DNA from: Ryuthela nishihirai
Taxonomy: Eukaryota; Arthropoda; Arachnida; Araneae; Heptathelidae
NCBI GenBank assembly: GCA_038380435.1
Contig: JAWZYU010000034.1
Location: 4,446,704 to 4,510,703, forward strand
Length of the DNA: 64,000 nt
Direction: 5' to 3'
The notes beneath the pieces are model-generated. The model was not told the DNA's origin. It worked only from the letters and a program-made list of their open reading frames with translations, and made no database searches. The translations under genes were made by a program, and so were the position numbers. Shown piece after piece: positions 19,617 to 31,187 of the stretch. Numbering within the stretch: the first letter of the stretch is position 1; each line of letters starts with the position of its first letter.

Positions 19617-22600
19617 ATCGCATCATCATCCTCAAGCAGCCATGGGCTACGGAGGTCCAACCAGACCGCGCAGTTTAATTCTCCAAGCAAGTCTATCCTG
19701 AGCTACATCTGCTGCATCCGGCCACTGTACACCAATTCTAACAAGGTCCTGTTTGACATTGTCTGCCCACCGCATCCTAGGTCTCCCCCTCCTTCTGAGG
19801 CCTCCAGGCACACTGTTCATAACCCTATTCGCCAATCTATAATTATCCATACGGGCAACATGGCCAAACCAGCGGAGTCTCTCTCTGCACAATATGCTGC
19901 TTAAAGGAGGTTGCAGACTCCTTTGCCTAACCTCATCATTAGTTACAAAGTTAAACCACCTAATACCCAAGATACTACGTAAGCATCTACAATCAAAAGC
20001 ATCTAGTTTCCTGTTATCTTACTACCATAACTAACCCTAGAAAGAACCTAACTATTATACAGTCTAATTTTAGTCTTTAGGTGTATACGCCTATTTCTCC
20101 ACAATCTCCATAGATTCTTAAAAGTCCCGGCAGCAATACCTATTCATCTGTTAATCTCATGCCGCACATCACCAGTATCAGTTACGCAGCTCCCAAGGTA
20201 ATTAAACTGTGACACCTGCTCAAGACTGCAACCATTCAGATTAACTGAATCACAACCTGCCTGACCAATTTTCATCACTTTAGTTTTCTCTCTGTTTATA
20301 ACCAAACCTACTGTACTACCAGTCTCATCAACAGTTCGAATGAAAGAGTTCATCTAATCAACATCATTTGCCAAAAGGGCTAAATCATCAGCATAATCTA
20401 AATCAGAGATTTTCGTATCTCACGCCCATTTAAGGCCAAAAGCTTTCCCTTGAAGTGAATTTCGCATAACGTAATCAACAACCAAACTAAAGAGAAAAGG
20501 AGACAAAATGCACCCTTGTCGAACACCAGAAGTAATGCTAAACCTATTGCTACAAGCCTTACCAACTCTCACACACGACTCAGTGTTATTATAGAGAGCT
20601 TTCATTATGTTAACTAACTTGTCTGGTATACCATATGATCTCACAATCAACCACAAATTATGACGATCAACAGAGTCGAAAGCCTTTTTGAAATCAACAA
20701 AGCTAGCAACCAAAGGTTTCTGAAACTCTAAACATTTCTCAAGAATCTGCCTAAGTGAAAATATCTGATCTACACATCCCCTACCATTTCTGAATCCACA
20801 TTGCTCATCACGCAATTGCCTGTCAACCAGATTCTTAATTCTATTAAGCACAATCATGGAAAGAACTTTACCTGGAACGGAGAGTAGGCTGATACCCCTA
20901 TAGTTATCACAAGAACTGCGATCACCTTTTTTGAAAATAGGGATAATAATAGCTCTGGTAAAATCTTTAGGAAGCATGCCTTTATCATAAAAGTTATTCA
21001 AAATTTCAGTCATCCAAATGGTAACAGAAACATTCCCAGCTCTAAGCATTTCCGTAGTAATTTCTTCCACCCCTGGGGATTTATGAAGTTTAAGTTTAGA
21101 AATAGCCAAACTAACTTCAGATTGTGTTATAGGGCCAAAATTAAAGCCAACAATGCATCTATCATCATTGCAAACAATGGGAGTAGAACTAACCACATTG
21201 TTTAGAACATCACTGAAATGCTCAGCCCACCTAGCCATGACAGAATCCTCACCTTCTATAACCTTGCCTTGTTTATCCTTCAATCCCTGTATACCTGTTC
21301 GTTTTCTACCACACAAAACATTAACTATCTGGTACAGCTCTCTGCTGTTGTGCTGTCTAACTGCTTCCTCAGCTTTGTCAGCAAGGCCATCAATCCAAAG
21401 ATTCTTATCAGTAGCTAACTGATTCTTTACACGTTTATTAAGTTCTTTGTAATGCTTTCTATTAGGACTAGTAGGGTACTGATTAAGGACATTCCTGCAG
21501 TTACTTCTTTCTGAAATAAGCTCAAGTGCCTTATCACTTAAATAATTCTGCCTCTTCTGCTCCTTTTTCCCTAAAAGAGTACTGCTAGTTTCCAAAAAAA
21601 CCTGTTTAAAATGGCCCCATTCTTCCTCAACTTCAGTATTAAGCAAACCATGACTGTCATAATGACTAAGTAACCTATCATGGTAAGCTTTAGCTATAAC
21701 TGGGGCTTTCAGAGCTTCAGTATTAAAGGTAAATTTTTTAACCCTAGTACAACACTTTTTAAGTTTAAGTTGCAAGACACTTTTAACAAGGTAATGGTCA
21801 GATCCAATTTCAGCTCCCCTATATGCCCTGGTATTTCTAACAGAACTAGCCCATTTGCTGTTAATTAATATATAATCAATCATATTCTTATGCAGCCCAT
21901 CAGGTGAAACCCATGTGTATTTATGTATGTCACGGTGTTTGTAATATGTGTTAGTTATTCTGAAACCATTTAGTTTACTTACCTGTAGGAGACGTTGCCC
22001 ATTGCCATTGCAGCTACCAATACCAAAAGGGCCTATTACTCCTCCCCAAAGGTCAGAGTCGGTACCAACTTTGGCATTGAAGTCACCAAGAACAAGGGTA
22101 ATATCTCCTTTCTTGACAGAATTCAAAATATCCTGAAGTTGTCTGTAAAACCTATCCTTCTCATCCTCATCAGCATCCTCAGTGGGGGCATAACAGCAGA
22201 TAACATTCAAGTCTTTAATGCTTGTCTGAAAGTTTGCTGTAACAAACCTTTCATTAATGCACTCATATCCTAGAAGAGCATCACTAGCATGTCTGCTGAG
22301 CAGCAGACCCACGCCTTGGTGATGCTTTCCATCCTCCCTCCCTGTAAGAGAAATTTAAAGTTATTTTTAAGTATCTCACCTTTACCTGTCCATCTGGTCT
22401 CTTGCAAGCCTAGAATATCTAGGTTATAGCGCTGGAATTCCTGCGTGAGGACATCAAGAGAATAATCTCTATGTAATGTCCTCACGTTCCACGTTCCTGT
22501 AGAGAGAAAATGATTAGTAGGATTTTTAAAAAAACTAGGTTTATTGTGATAGGTAGGGCCAACAATATCAAACAGCCCCCTGATCGCAGACAAGGGGCAA

Positions 22601-23236
22601 AGACCTGTTCCTCCTCCGCTAAAGGCTGAAGTCACCGATGCTGGTAGGAACTTCAGGCACCACCTTTTCAAGTGGACTTTTTCAAGAGCCATATGGCCTG
22701 CCTGAGACACATTACTCCAGTTTAGGCTTGACGATGCCCAACTAGCTAAGTAAGGTTCAAGTACCTGTGATGGCCTCTGATTAGGATTATCCACCAGCTG
22801 ATATAAGGTATCCCATGCCTCTGTTCATTTAGAGCTGGCAACCCAGAAGCAAACAGAAAACACAGCGACAGACTCTCCCTCAACAGAGGCCCACCAGTGC
22901 AGCAAGTCCAGGATCCATAATCAAGCTCAAATCCATAAACAAGTCCAGTCTAGTAGGTATAAATGGTCAGCACCAGGACCCTGTGAAGTTGACCACTCCT
23001 CAGCAGGGTTGAAAAAAAAAGAAAAAAGTGGCCATAGATGACCAGATCAGTAGGCCATACTGAACTGGCAGCCCTCCCCTTCCGTTCCCTTCCAAAAGAG
23101 AATATCTCTTTTGAAAGGTACTAAACGGCCTGCACCACGAGAAGGCGGGGTCGGACATTAGGTGCTAGACCTGGCCGGTTCTGTGCATCATCATTGGGGA
23201 TTGGTACACAGCTCTCCTTCCAGTTTACGCCTAGCT
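19617..23236 (-). mobile_element. APE-type non-LTR retrotransposon, ~3.6 kb
   Basis: Nearly complete LINE on the minus strand. One reading frame region holds an endonuclease followed by a reverse transcriptase; no RNase H is seen. The 3-prime end is short and finishes in GATGATGATG, a microsatellite-type tail as in RTE- and CR1-like clades. The flanks (AACTTGTTGCTGTGGATATT up to 19616, and GGCTATATGTTAAC from about 23237) are contiguous in an uninterrupted copy at 31907-31970, which shows the empty site. A leader of about 440 bp (22795-23236) precedes the coding region. Clade assignment is open. Confidence 0.88.
19650..22794 (-). pseudogene. LINE ORF: endonuclease plus reverse transcriptase, frameshifted
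   Basis: The protein nicks the target and copies its own RNA into it. From the start at 22794, GTWNVRTL opens the APE endonuclease domain at about 22500, followed by LDILGLQETRWTG, LGDFNAKVG and GSDHYLV (metal and phosphate-handling residues). A one-base frame change lies in the GGGAGGGAGG tract near 22340. The reverse transcriptase (about 21150-20150) shows IIIPIFKKGDRSSCDNYRGISLL, SFVDFKKAFDSVD, SGVRQGCILSPFLF and, at about 20395, the catalytic YADD. TGA at about 20420 (KWA*D) and TAG just after YADDLALLANDVD interrupt the frame. The C-terminal part (19970-19650) has RWFGHVARM and RRRGRPRMRWADNV, the usual end block of this LINE type. Only a handful of lesions, so it is a fairly young copy. 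Confidence 0.88.
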
Positions 23237-23513
23237 ACCATTAGGCTATATGTTAACTTTTATTTTATTATTTATTACTTTTCCAGTAAAATTTTGATCT
23301 AGTATCATTTTCTGAAAATAAATGATGTCTTGGATATGGAAGTAAATTAATTTCTGTAGCTTTACTTCCATTAGTTAGCGATCTTTCAGTCGGCTTATTT
23401 TTCGATCTTTCCGAGTTATGGTAGATCGGAGGCCAGCTTAAAAGTTGTTGCAGATATTTATTTAACATCCCATTAGGTTATATATAATTTTTCTTTCATT
23501 ATTTCTTGTTTTT
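23237..23513. repeat. Tandem-type repeat next to a piggyBac-like element
   Basis: Two diverged ~220-240 bp units share TTAGCGATCTTTC, GGCCAGC, GATATT and CATTATGCTATATG words with 31840-32100. The LINE at 19617-23236 inserted into the first unit. Confidence 0.6.
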
Positions 23514-24562
23514 CAACCCTTTCAGTACCTATTTCAGTACGATATAACGCTGTTTTTTCTTTTTGCTCTGGTGCAAAATCTTTCTGCACTTAGCCAAGAT
23601 CGCAAAACTTCAACACCCAAAGAAAAAATTTATAATGTTTAGCAAAAAAAAAGCAGCCAAGGAAGTTTTTTTCCTATTCTAAGGCTGCTTTTTTTTCAGT
23701 TCAGAAAATCCCGTGAATGAGAGAAATCTAAGTCACGTTTTATAACACTGGCCATGTTTAAAATATATGATACTGAAAAGAATCATTAAAAGAAATAAAA
23801 ATCATATTTTAGGTTGAATATTATATTATTTGGGAGAAAATTTCCTTTCGATAAATATATAATTTAACTATTTTTATTCAGCAGGTTTTCCAAAATAAAG
23901 CCTTAATTGTATAGTTCGATCTTTTTTTTTCACTATATCACATTGAAAAAGGCTTATTAAAATCAATATGCTTGCAAATTTGTTTATATTATTTATTTTC
24001 ATAAAATTCGTAATTAAATTCTGTTTAATTTGGTATATAACATTACCTATTTCCATTGATTGGTTATTTTTTTTTTAATTCTAAAGTTGACCTTGTTTAT
24101 GTGACTCAGCACAATTTGCTAAAAAACCTGGGATTTTCTCAAAGTATGGTACCGATAAATTAATTACAAAACGAGAGAAATAGTTACTTAAAGCCAAGAA
24201 ATTTTTTTTTTGTTATTCAGAAACATTATAGTCATTCTATTCATGTGCATTGTAATCATTTCTGTCTATTAATTTTTTTTTAATAAATTTTTATTTGTGT
24301 TGCCAGATTCATTTTTTACTACATGACTAAAAAAAGTCCTATTAAAATAAAACGTATCGTCTTTTTTGTTAAATACTTTATTTTCAGAAAATCCAGAATT
24401 AAATGCTGATTAATTGGCATACTGCATGCCATAATTCCTTTCATTAGTTATTTGACAAAGAACTTCTAAATTTAAAGTTTTTTTTTTGGCTAAGCATAGG
24501 GAGAAAATAGTTTAGCAACTGGATGGAAACCTTTTTTTCAGGCTGGACACTGGAAGGGTTAA
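23514..24562 (+). mobile_element. Non-autonomous piggyBac-like element, ~1.05 kb
   Basis: The left end reads CAACCCTTTCAGTACC and the inverted right end TTAACCCTTCCAGTGTCC: CCCTTYCAGT-type ends next to TTAA (TCAA on the left, probably mutated), the target of piggyBac transposases. There is no reading frame of note. The interior consists of two diverged ~330 bp monomers (compare 23990-24120 with 24370-24500). Relatives lie at 31.9, 36.5, 51.7 and 55.8 kb. Confidence 0.65.
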
Positions 24563-24870
24563 TCATAACATCCTCTGGTTTCTTTATCAAGATAACAATT
24601 AGTAATACCTTGAAGCATGAAGTAACAAAAACCAGGTGTTTTTTTTTCATTCCGTGGCGTGTTTTTAAATTCATTTGCTTAGCATATTTGCATTGCAATG
24701 AATATTTAACATTTTAAGTATATTTTTAAAATATATAAAAAAAGTTGAAATTTTATAAGGAAATGAAAAAAATATAATTTACACAAAAATAAGTGCAATT
24801 TTCATTCTCCCAGGGCAGATGAAAGGGTACGTTTCCTTGATATATTTCACTTCTAATGGTCCAAAGTGAG

Positions 24871-25260
24871 AATGGATTGGATTGTTTTACCTCTGAGTGG
24901 CACTTTTTTGCACACCATGGGCTAAATGGCCAGGCCACAAGGACCCCGAAGGCTCAGAGAAGGTTGGGGGAGGGGACCCACTGGAACAGCTGTTGGGAGA
25001 CAGATGGTAGCCTCCCGTCAAGGCCATCCAGCGTGTTCTTTAACGTGCACAGGGTATGGCTCTCCCGCACACGGGGCCACAGCTTAACGTCCCATCCGAT
25101 GGACCGCGGCCTTTCCAAGCCCATCGGTGTCCCCTACTGACCGTGGGCAGGGCGGGGAAATTTTGCGGAGATAAATCTCAACGCTGACCCAGCTGGGACT
25201 CGAATCTGGGAACTATAGATTACGAGCCTGGCGCGCTACTGACTGAGCCTCCCCCCCCCC
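24871..25260 (-). mobile_element. SINE-A, full length, with target duplication
   Basis: Complete copy. The duplication ccaaagtgag (24861-24870 and 25261-25270) flanks it. The head end has degenerated into a run of C. It lies in the last intron of the GH20-like gene. Confidence 0.9.
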
Positions 25261-25335
25261 CCAAAGTGAGGATGCAACAGCAGTTTTAGGTCCCTCCATA
25301 TCGTGAACCAAAAACATGCAGATGCAAAACTAGAC

Positions 25336-25476
25336 TCTTTATGCACGCGATATTTCTGCAACTAATAAACTGATATCATTATGCCTTTTTGCATTTAATA
25401 GAAAAAACTATTAAATGCAAAAAGGCATAACGATATCAGTTTATTAATTGCAGAAATATTGCGTGCATAAAGAGAT
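25336..25476. repeat. Hairpin with ~67 bp arms
   Basis: CTCTTTATGCACGCGATATT... on the left pairs with ...AATATTGCGTGCATAAAGAG on the right around the loop GAAAAAAC. Only a few mismatches. Probably a small foldback element. Confidence 0.8.
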
Positions 25477-25810
25477 GGATATAAAAATATTTGCGTGCAA
25501 ATTGAGCCTTTTTCTCCATCCAATGCAAGAAGAACAATCAAAATCGATTGATTGGTTACAGAGATATTTAATACACAGACAGATGAACAGACAGTCAAAC
25601 CTGGTGATAACATTAGCAAGTTTTGCTTTCAAGAAAATGTGTTAAAAACAAGTACAAAAAAGTAAATTCTTGATTCACAATAATACCCATAAAATATAAT
25701 ATCAGACTCAAATTTAGAAAAGGAAAAAAAAACGGTGAGGGTGAGTAAGAGATTGGATTTCCATTGCAGTAAAATATTTTCCCCTCTGATTTAGAGGTCG
25801 TTAATAAAAA

Positions 25811-25891
25811 AATAAATAAATACCCCCTCAAGCAGCTGCTTGCCACAGAGGTCTGACAGGAGCCTGTCAGTTTATATGCCACAGTAGATCT
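25811..25891 (-). mobile_element. SINE-B 3-prime fragment
   Basis: Tail, GCAGCTGCTTGCCACAGAGG and the hairpin are intact; the head is missing. The tail (AAATAAATAAATA) is longer than in sister copies. Confidence 0.82.
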
Positions 25892-25971
25892 CTTTACATA
25901 ATATATATGTTTAGCAATTATCCATCTCTCTTACCCTACCTAGAATTCTCAGACACACCCACCTCCAAAAT

Positions 25972-26010
25972 CTGGCCCTAAAAACATGATAATATGTTTT
26001 TAGGGCCAGA
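25972..26010. repeat. Short hairpin
   Basis: TCTGGCCCTAAAAACAT pairs with ATGTTTTTAGGGCCAGA around GATAAT-type loop bases. Confidence 0.75.
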
Positions 26011-26074
26011 TATTGGGGGCGAGTTAATAATTAATGATGATAATATAATTAGCTATTGCATTTTTCAATGAAAG

Positions 26075-26235
26075 AACTTTGGACAAGTTGTCTTATTGGA
26101 CGAATTGTCTCATTAGATGAATTGGCTTTGGATGAATTGTCCTATTGGACAAATCATTCCATTAGATGAATTGGCATTGGACCAAACAGCATTGTACGAA
26201 TCGGCATTAGACCAGTTGGCATTAAATGAATAGTA
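26075..26235. repeat. Degenerate short-period repeat (GATGAATTGGCATT)
   Basis: Words GGACGAATTGTCTCATTAG, GATGAATTGGCATTGG and ACGAATCGGCATTAGACC recur every 13-20 bases; same family as 18425-18900 on the other strand. Confidence 0.65.
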
Positions 26236-27244
26236 CCAAACCCAGAGTGCAAACATGGAAAAATCATTTTCACATTATTTCAAGGAAGAATGGATTAGTA
26301 TCATGATGTTTTCAATTTTGAATGTGGTATGATTGTGGGGATATAATGTTTAGGTGCCTGTATCTTGATAACAGCTGTCATAGTGAACTGCTATATTCTT
26401 GAGTCTATCGTGATTGGCTCAACAGCTGTCAAACAACCAGCCAAATGTCACACATGTGGCAGCAATGTGTGGTCAACAGCTATGATGAGCAACATGTATC
26501 CCATCTTCTAATACAGCAGTGATGCAGCACAGTGGCCCATGTGATAGTCCACCCATTCACTTTACTTTTCCTTAACCAGTTTTATTTACGTTATATTTAT
26601 CATTTTGGGGATTATTATTTCATTTTTTTGGGCATCACAATTCTCATTTCTGAGCTGTAGGAGTTTACGCATGCGCAACTCCGACTTTTGATTGTCAGCT
26701 GCTAATGCATGCATGTAGGACACAACCCCTCTTGTGTCATAGCTACGGCAATTGTCAGATTATGCAAATGTTTTCCCAGCGTGCAACAGACAGATGCCGA
26801 ATTTGTACGCAGCATGTTATAACTAAGTAACGTTAGGTCACAGAGGTAGAATTGACATATAGTTAGTAGAGATGTAGGAGTCAGAATTGAGTGTTAGTGG
26901 AGAGAATGAGAATTGTCAGTGGAGATGTAGTATTGTAGTGGAGAGAAATGTAGTAGAGATTTAGATAGATGTAAGTTGCTAGTACTCCAACTTTTGCATT
27001 TATCAAAGGAGTTTAGTGAGTTTTGAATTTTCTGGAAATAAACTTTGTTTTAGAAGCTTTTGAATTTTTGTTATTTTTCTCTTGAGTAATGTTAATTGAT
27101 TTTTTTATTAGATTTAAACTTTAATTAAACTTGACAATCCTTTTTGAATTCTTACTTGATAAGTAACACTAGAAAAATACCTAATGAACCCTATTTCAAC
27201 TTTAATTGGCAAGTTAATATTGCCTGGCACCCGACAAAGCCATC
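26236..27244. other. Unassigned, purine-rich part
   Basis: Contains a purine-rich stretch with repeated GTGGAGA words (26880-26960), AATAAA at about 27040, and TGGCACCCGAC at about 27221, which resembles a retroelement primer-binding site. A solo LTR ending near 27220 is possible, but I found no clear TG...CA borders. Confidence 0.3.
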
Positions 27245-28290
27245 CAGAATTTTGAATAAATTTGGATCACACAAAAAGTCCAAGTAGAAAGTTAATAATC
27301 TGTGGAGCATTACACCCAGCTAACCACCCAGTACAAGGTTTGAATGGTATGACCAATATCCACATGGACAATGAATCAGACATTAGCACATGTGGGCTAC
27401 ACTGTGAGACACAAAAAACTGCACCTTGCATGTCAAGTGTCAGCACCAACACGTGTAAATCTGTTGCCTGGTCAGATGAATCCCATTTCCAACTTCATCG
27501 TGCTGATGGAGGTCTTTGGAGAAAGCAACATGAGGCCATGGCACCATTGGTGTTCAGCAGAGTGGAGGTGGCAGTTTTCGTGGATGCCCTGGGTCCTCTG
27601 ATCACAATGAATCAAAGGCTCGACAGATTACCTACTTTTCTATTATTGTCGAACAAATACACCCCTTCACAATGACAATGTATCCAGATAACTCCGGTGT
27701 CTATCAGCAAGATAATACACCATGTCACACAGCCCAGCAGGTTGTAAACTGGTTTCAGGATAATTCTCTGTCCTCCCATGACTGCCAACCCACCAGATCT
27801 CTCCCATGACCACCAGATCTCCAGCCAATTGGGCATGTTTCACACTACTAGGAACACTACTATTAAAAGACACATTGTAGAACACACTGGTAGCAAGCAC
27901 TACCACAAGACACCTTGTGACACCTTGTGGAGTCCATACTCCAACACCGCCCTGCCCACGGTCAGTAGGGGACACCGATGGGCTTGGAAAGGCCGCCATC
28001 CGTCGGATGGGACGTTAAGCCGGGGCACCGTGTGCGAGAGAGTCATACCCTGTGCACGTTAAAGAACACACTGGATGGCCTTGATGGGAGGCTACCATCT
28101 GTCTCCCAACAGCTGTTCCAGTGGGTCCCCTCCCCCAACCTTCTCTGAGCCTTCGGGGTCCATATGACCTGGCCATTTAGCCCATGGTGTGCAAAAAAGT
28201 GCCGCTCAGAGGTAAAACAACCCAACCCATACCCCAACATGTATGGACTGTACTACAAGCAAAAGGTGGCTTTATGAGGTATTAGGTAGG
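27245..28290 (+). pseudogene. Tc1-like transposase relic split by a SINE
   Basis: DDE transposase of the Tc1 group, heavily decayed. In frame at about 27458-27600: VAWSDESHFQLHRADGG with the first catalytic-type Asp, then WRKQHEAM and DALGPLI. The QQDNTPCHTAQQVVNWF block (second Asp) follows at about 27706 in another frame. The last codons, VESILQHV, are cut at 27946 and resume after the inserted SINE-A as HVWTVLQAKGGFMRY and stop at about 28284. Both halves therefore belong to one gene. The left part of the element is too diverged to define its end. Confidence 0.8.
27947..28226 (+). mobile_element. SINE-A, 5-prime truncated, inside the Tc1-like relic
   Basis: Lacks the tRNA head; starts at CGCCCTGCCCACGG and keeps the tail. 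Flanked by ccatactccaaca (27934-27946) and ccataccccaaca (28227-28239), a 13 bp duplication with one mismatch. This shows that truncated copies arise at insertion. Confidence 0.9.
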
Positions 28291-28484
28291 TGTTGCTAAT
28301 GCAAAGCCAACTCAACATATATGTGGAATTCCATAGGACTTGACAATATCATTCAGGAGTTCCACTGTTAAAAGGTGGTGAAACATTGTGTTAGATATCA
28401 GGCATCTACTTGTTCAGCTAGTTTCATAAATCAGTTTACATTAAACTACTCTTAGGCTTATTAATTATATCCACAGCTCATCAG

Positions 28485-29025
28485 TTTTTACTGGGTATTT
28501 ATATTATTATGCTGTATTTATTCATATGATGGCAAAGGTATAAAGGAAAAATTGTCTTTAGTCAGGTGGGATTCGAACCCACAACCTCTATATCTTTGTT
28601 ATCATATGAATAAATACAGCACAATAATATAAATACCCAGTAAAAAATGATGAGGTGTGGATATAATTAACAACTTTGTGATAACTAGTGATGTGCCAAA
28701 TATTATAACTGAGATTTGCTAAAAAAAATGACATTGGGTTGCTCCTGAGTCCTGGATAGCTCTTAAGGAAATGCAATCAAATGCAGTCAAAGATGGCTTC
28801 TTGATTTCAAGCCTTACATCATAGGTTCAGACCTATGGTGTAAGGCTTGAAATCAACAATAGAGGATGATTGTTCAGTGGCTGATAGCTGAGCACCAACA
28901 TGTTATCAGGAGGTCATGGGTTCGGATCCAATCTGGCTAAAATAAAATTCTTCTTCTAAACTTTGTCATCATATAAATAAACACAGCATAATAGTGTAAA
29001 TACCCAGTAAACTACTCTTAGGGTT
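28485..29025. mobile_element. Foldback/SINE-C-related units with tRNA-like heads
   Basis: TTTACTGGGTATTTATATTA...CATATGAT (28485-28535) pairs with its inverse at 28602-28650. Between them lies an inverted tRNA-like T arm, GTGGGATTCGAACCCAC. A second hairpin (28799-28858, TTGATTTCAAGCCTTAC) is followed by a plus-strand tRNA-like segment (TGTTATCAGGAGGTCATGGGTTCGGATCC, 28899-28930) and another ATAAACACAGCATAATA...TACCCAGTAAACTACTC copy to 29018. The head resembles SINE-C at 34.4 kb. Confidence 0.6.
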
Positions 29026-29185
29026 TCAAAAATATTTTTCAATTCCTTCCTTTAGAAAGCCTCCCAGGATTAAATAATTAACTTACATTATTTATTCAAT
29101 ATTTAAAAAAAGAAACTTACAGCACCTAGTTTCAGAACCACTATTTAAAACATTTATTATTACACATAACATTTAAACTTCTCAC

Positions 29186-29302
29186 CTGTTGGCAAGATCA
29201 GTTCTGGATGTAGGAGGGAGATTGGCTATCCCCACATTAATAACAGCTACACCAGGAGATTCACTAGGATTGAGCCCAGTGGATACTAAAAGCCTACCAA
29301 GC
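29186..29302 (-). CDS. GH20-like glycosidase, exon before last
   Basis: Coding exon with acceptor TTGTTTTTAG at 29303 and donor AACAG|GTGAG at 29185. It begins by completing an Arg codon split with the 36.2 kb exon (AG|G) and ends with AG of the next Arg codon, in phase with the last exon. The 38 full codons read LGRLLVSTGL, then NPSESPGVAV and INVGIANLPPTSRTDLAN. In the bacterial-type GH20 proteins I know, the same place carries a Cys-Arg-X-Gly-like start (here SC-RLG across the junction) and a 'L...rtDLanel' stretch; TDLANRLL across the next junction fits. No catalytic residue is expected in this part. Confidence 0.85.
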
Positions 29303-29426
29303 CTAAAAACAAATAATAAATACTTTAACAGTAAGAAAAAAATATATGTACTCTATGACATTAAATACTCTACTTATGTATTTCTAATATCACATACAAA
29401 CTTGCAATAGATATACACTGAATTAT

Positions 29427-29935
29427 GTACTCACTGAATTATGACCACCTCCGCCTACATGTTATATAAGTAGAAGCTAATTTCAAAGCTCTATAACTTC
29501 TAAGCTAAGTGTTTTACGAGAAAATGTAACGGAAGATAAAGATCTCATTCAAATCTATCTAAATCTCGATTTTCAATAATGTCGGCTGTTTTCAAATATT
29601 TAACAGTAACAATGCAAGTCTTAGGAAAATTGGAAAATATTGAAGTGGAGTGAAATCATGTGAATAAATGGTATAAAACAATGATTATTCAAATTAATAT
29701 CAGCTTCTGGGTTAAATTCTAACGTTAGGCATTGCTGTCGTTAAATATTCAAACTTCCGTAGCTCTTTAAATATTAAGGGAATATTGTTGAAAATCAAGA
29801 TTTTGAATGATTTCATTGAGATCTTTAATCTTCCATTACATTTTCTCATAAAATGATTAGTTTTGAAGTTAAGAGCTTTGAAGTTAGCTTTCACTTATAT
29901 GGCATGGAGGGAGCTGGTAATAATTCAGTGAGCAC
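29427..29935. mobile_element. MITE with ~150 bp terminal inverted repeats
   Basis: Left CTCACTGAATTATGACCACC... and inverted right CTCACTGAATTATTACCAGC... pair inward for about 150 bp (e.g. CAAAGCTCTATAACTTC, GATAAAGATCTCATTCAAAT). Left flank is TA, right flank CA. The ends resemble Tc1/mariner-type ends. About 510 bp; no coding capacity. Confidence 0.65.
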
Positions 29936-31187
29936 TCAGTATGTTTCATACATACAAAATCAAATTCCCTCATGCATGTTAATTCACAAAAATAAGACAT
30001 GTGAAACTGTCTGAATTGTCAAATGTAATTTTATTAATTAAAATTTAAATGATAAACTGTTAAATTATGGGAAAAACTAAGATATGATTGGCATACTGCT
30101 TTATAACTAATTTTCAAAACAGAGTTTCAAATCTTTTCTACTTAGGATCATATTTTGAAAAAACAGTAGGGGTTGGGGGCTGGATTGAACCAGAATCCCA
30201 TTGTGATACATATTTTTCTGATTTGTTTTAGTGATCTTTAAAAAATAAAATTCCAAAATATGTGCAATAAATGTGTTTATTAGTTGTTTTTTCATTCTGT
30301 TCTAGTTATTGAACTTTTCAGAGGGGGGAAGTCCCCCTTCAGTATCTATTAAATTTCTCTGAGGGGATTATCCTCCTTGCTACCACTTTCCTCATTTCAT
30401 CATCGAGAAAGTAGGTGAAACGAGTGGGCAGGTAAAGGACAGTTATTTAAAACTAATATTAATTTCCCTTTTCAGGATGAGAGGACAGCAAACATCTACA
30501 GAGTGTAAGTTTTCTTCTCAGGAGAAATGTTAGTGATGCTCTTCTAGATTGGAATGTATTCAAGATTTGTTACAGCTAAATTTGAAACAGAGATAGGATG
30601 TTGCTCAACGGCCACATGTACTGTGATGACATATTTGTGGCAAAAAGATCAATTTCCATTTAAAGATGGAAACTTGGTCTCATCTTTAAATAAAAGAATT
30701 GTTATAATTGTTTAAAAAAATTGGTTGGGCATCAGCAATTGCACATCCATTGTTTTCTGGAACTGATAATATATGGGACTTACAGTTACCCCTCATCTTC
30801 TGGACTTCATTGTGACCTTAGAACTGGTAGTGTGGGGGATGGAAGACATATATTTGATTTTGTGCTGGACAAAACAGGCCTTCACCTGGACAAAGCATGC
30901 TTCATTACTTTAAGGTTGGTGGATGGTAGATAACTCCAAAACATCCTCCAGTCCTTGTGCTGAGTTTAAGAGCTGCAATGCAGTCAGAATTCACCACAGA
31001 TTCAGAAAATGAGGAATAAACTGTATCAAAATCTAAACGATGAAAGAAGCAGTTGATGCAGTCCATCACTCCGCCACTGAAACATTGATTGGCCCTTGGC
31101 TGATTGAGTACAGGTCTAGATCACAGAGGAGGCCAAATGCACTCCAGGCAGACTAATAAATCCTACATTGTGATACACATGAAGGAT
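29936..31187. other. Intronic DNA, unassigned
   Basis: No exon or recognised repeat is seen. Small G-rich blocks occur at 30168-30180 and 30320-30340. Confidence 0.4.

Noticed and set aside
26650..27226. Solo LTR of a retroelement
   Set aside because: AATAAA and a primer-site-like TGGCACCCGAC are in a sensible order, but I found no TG...CA borders, no target duplication and no second LTR.
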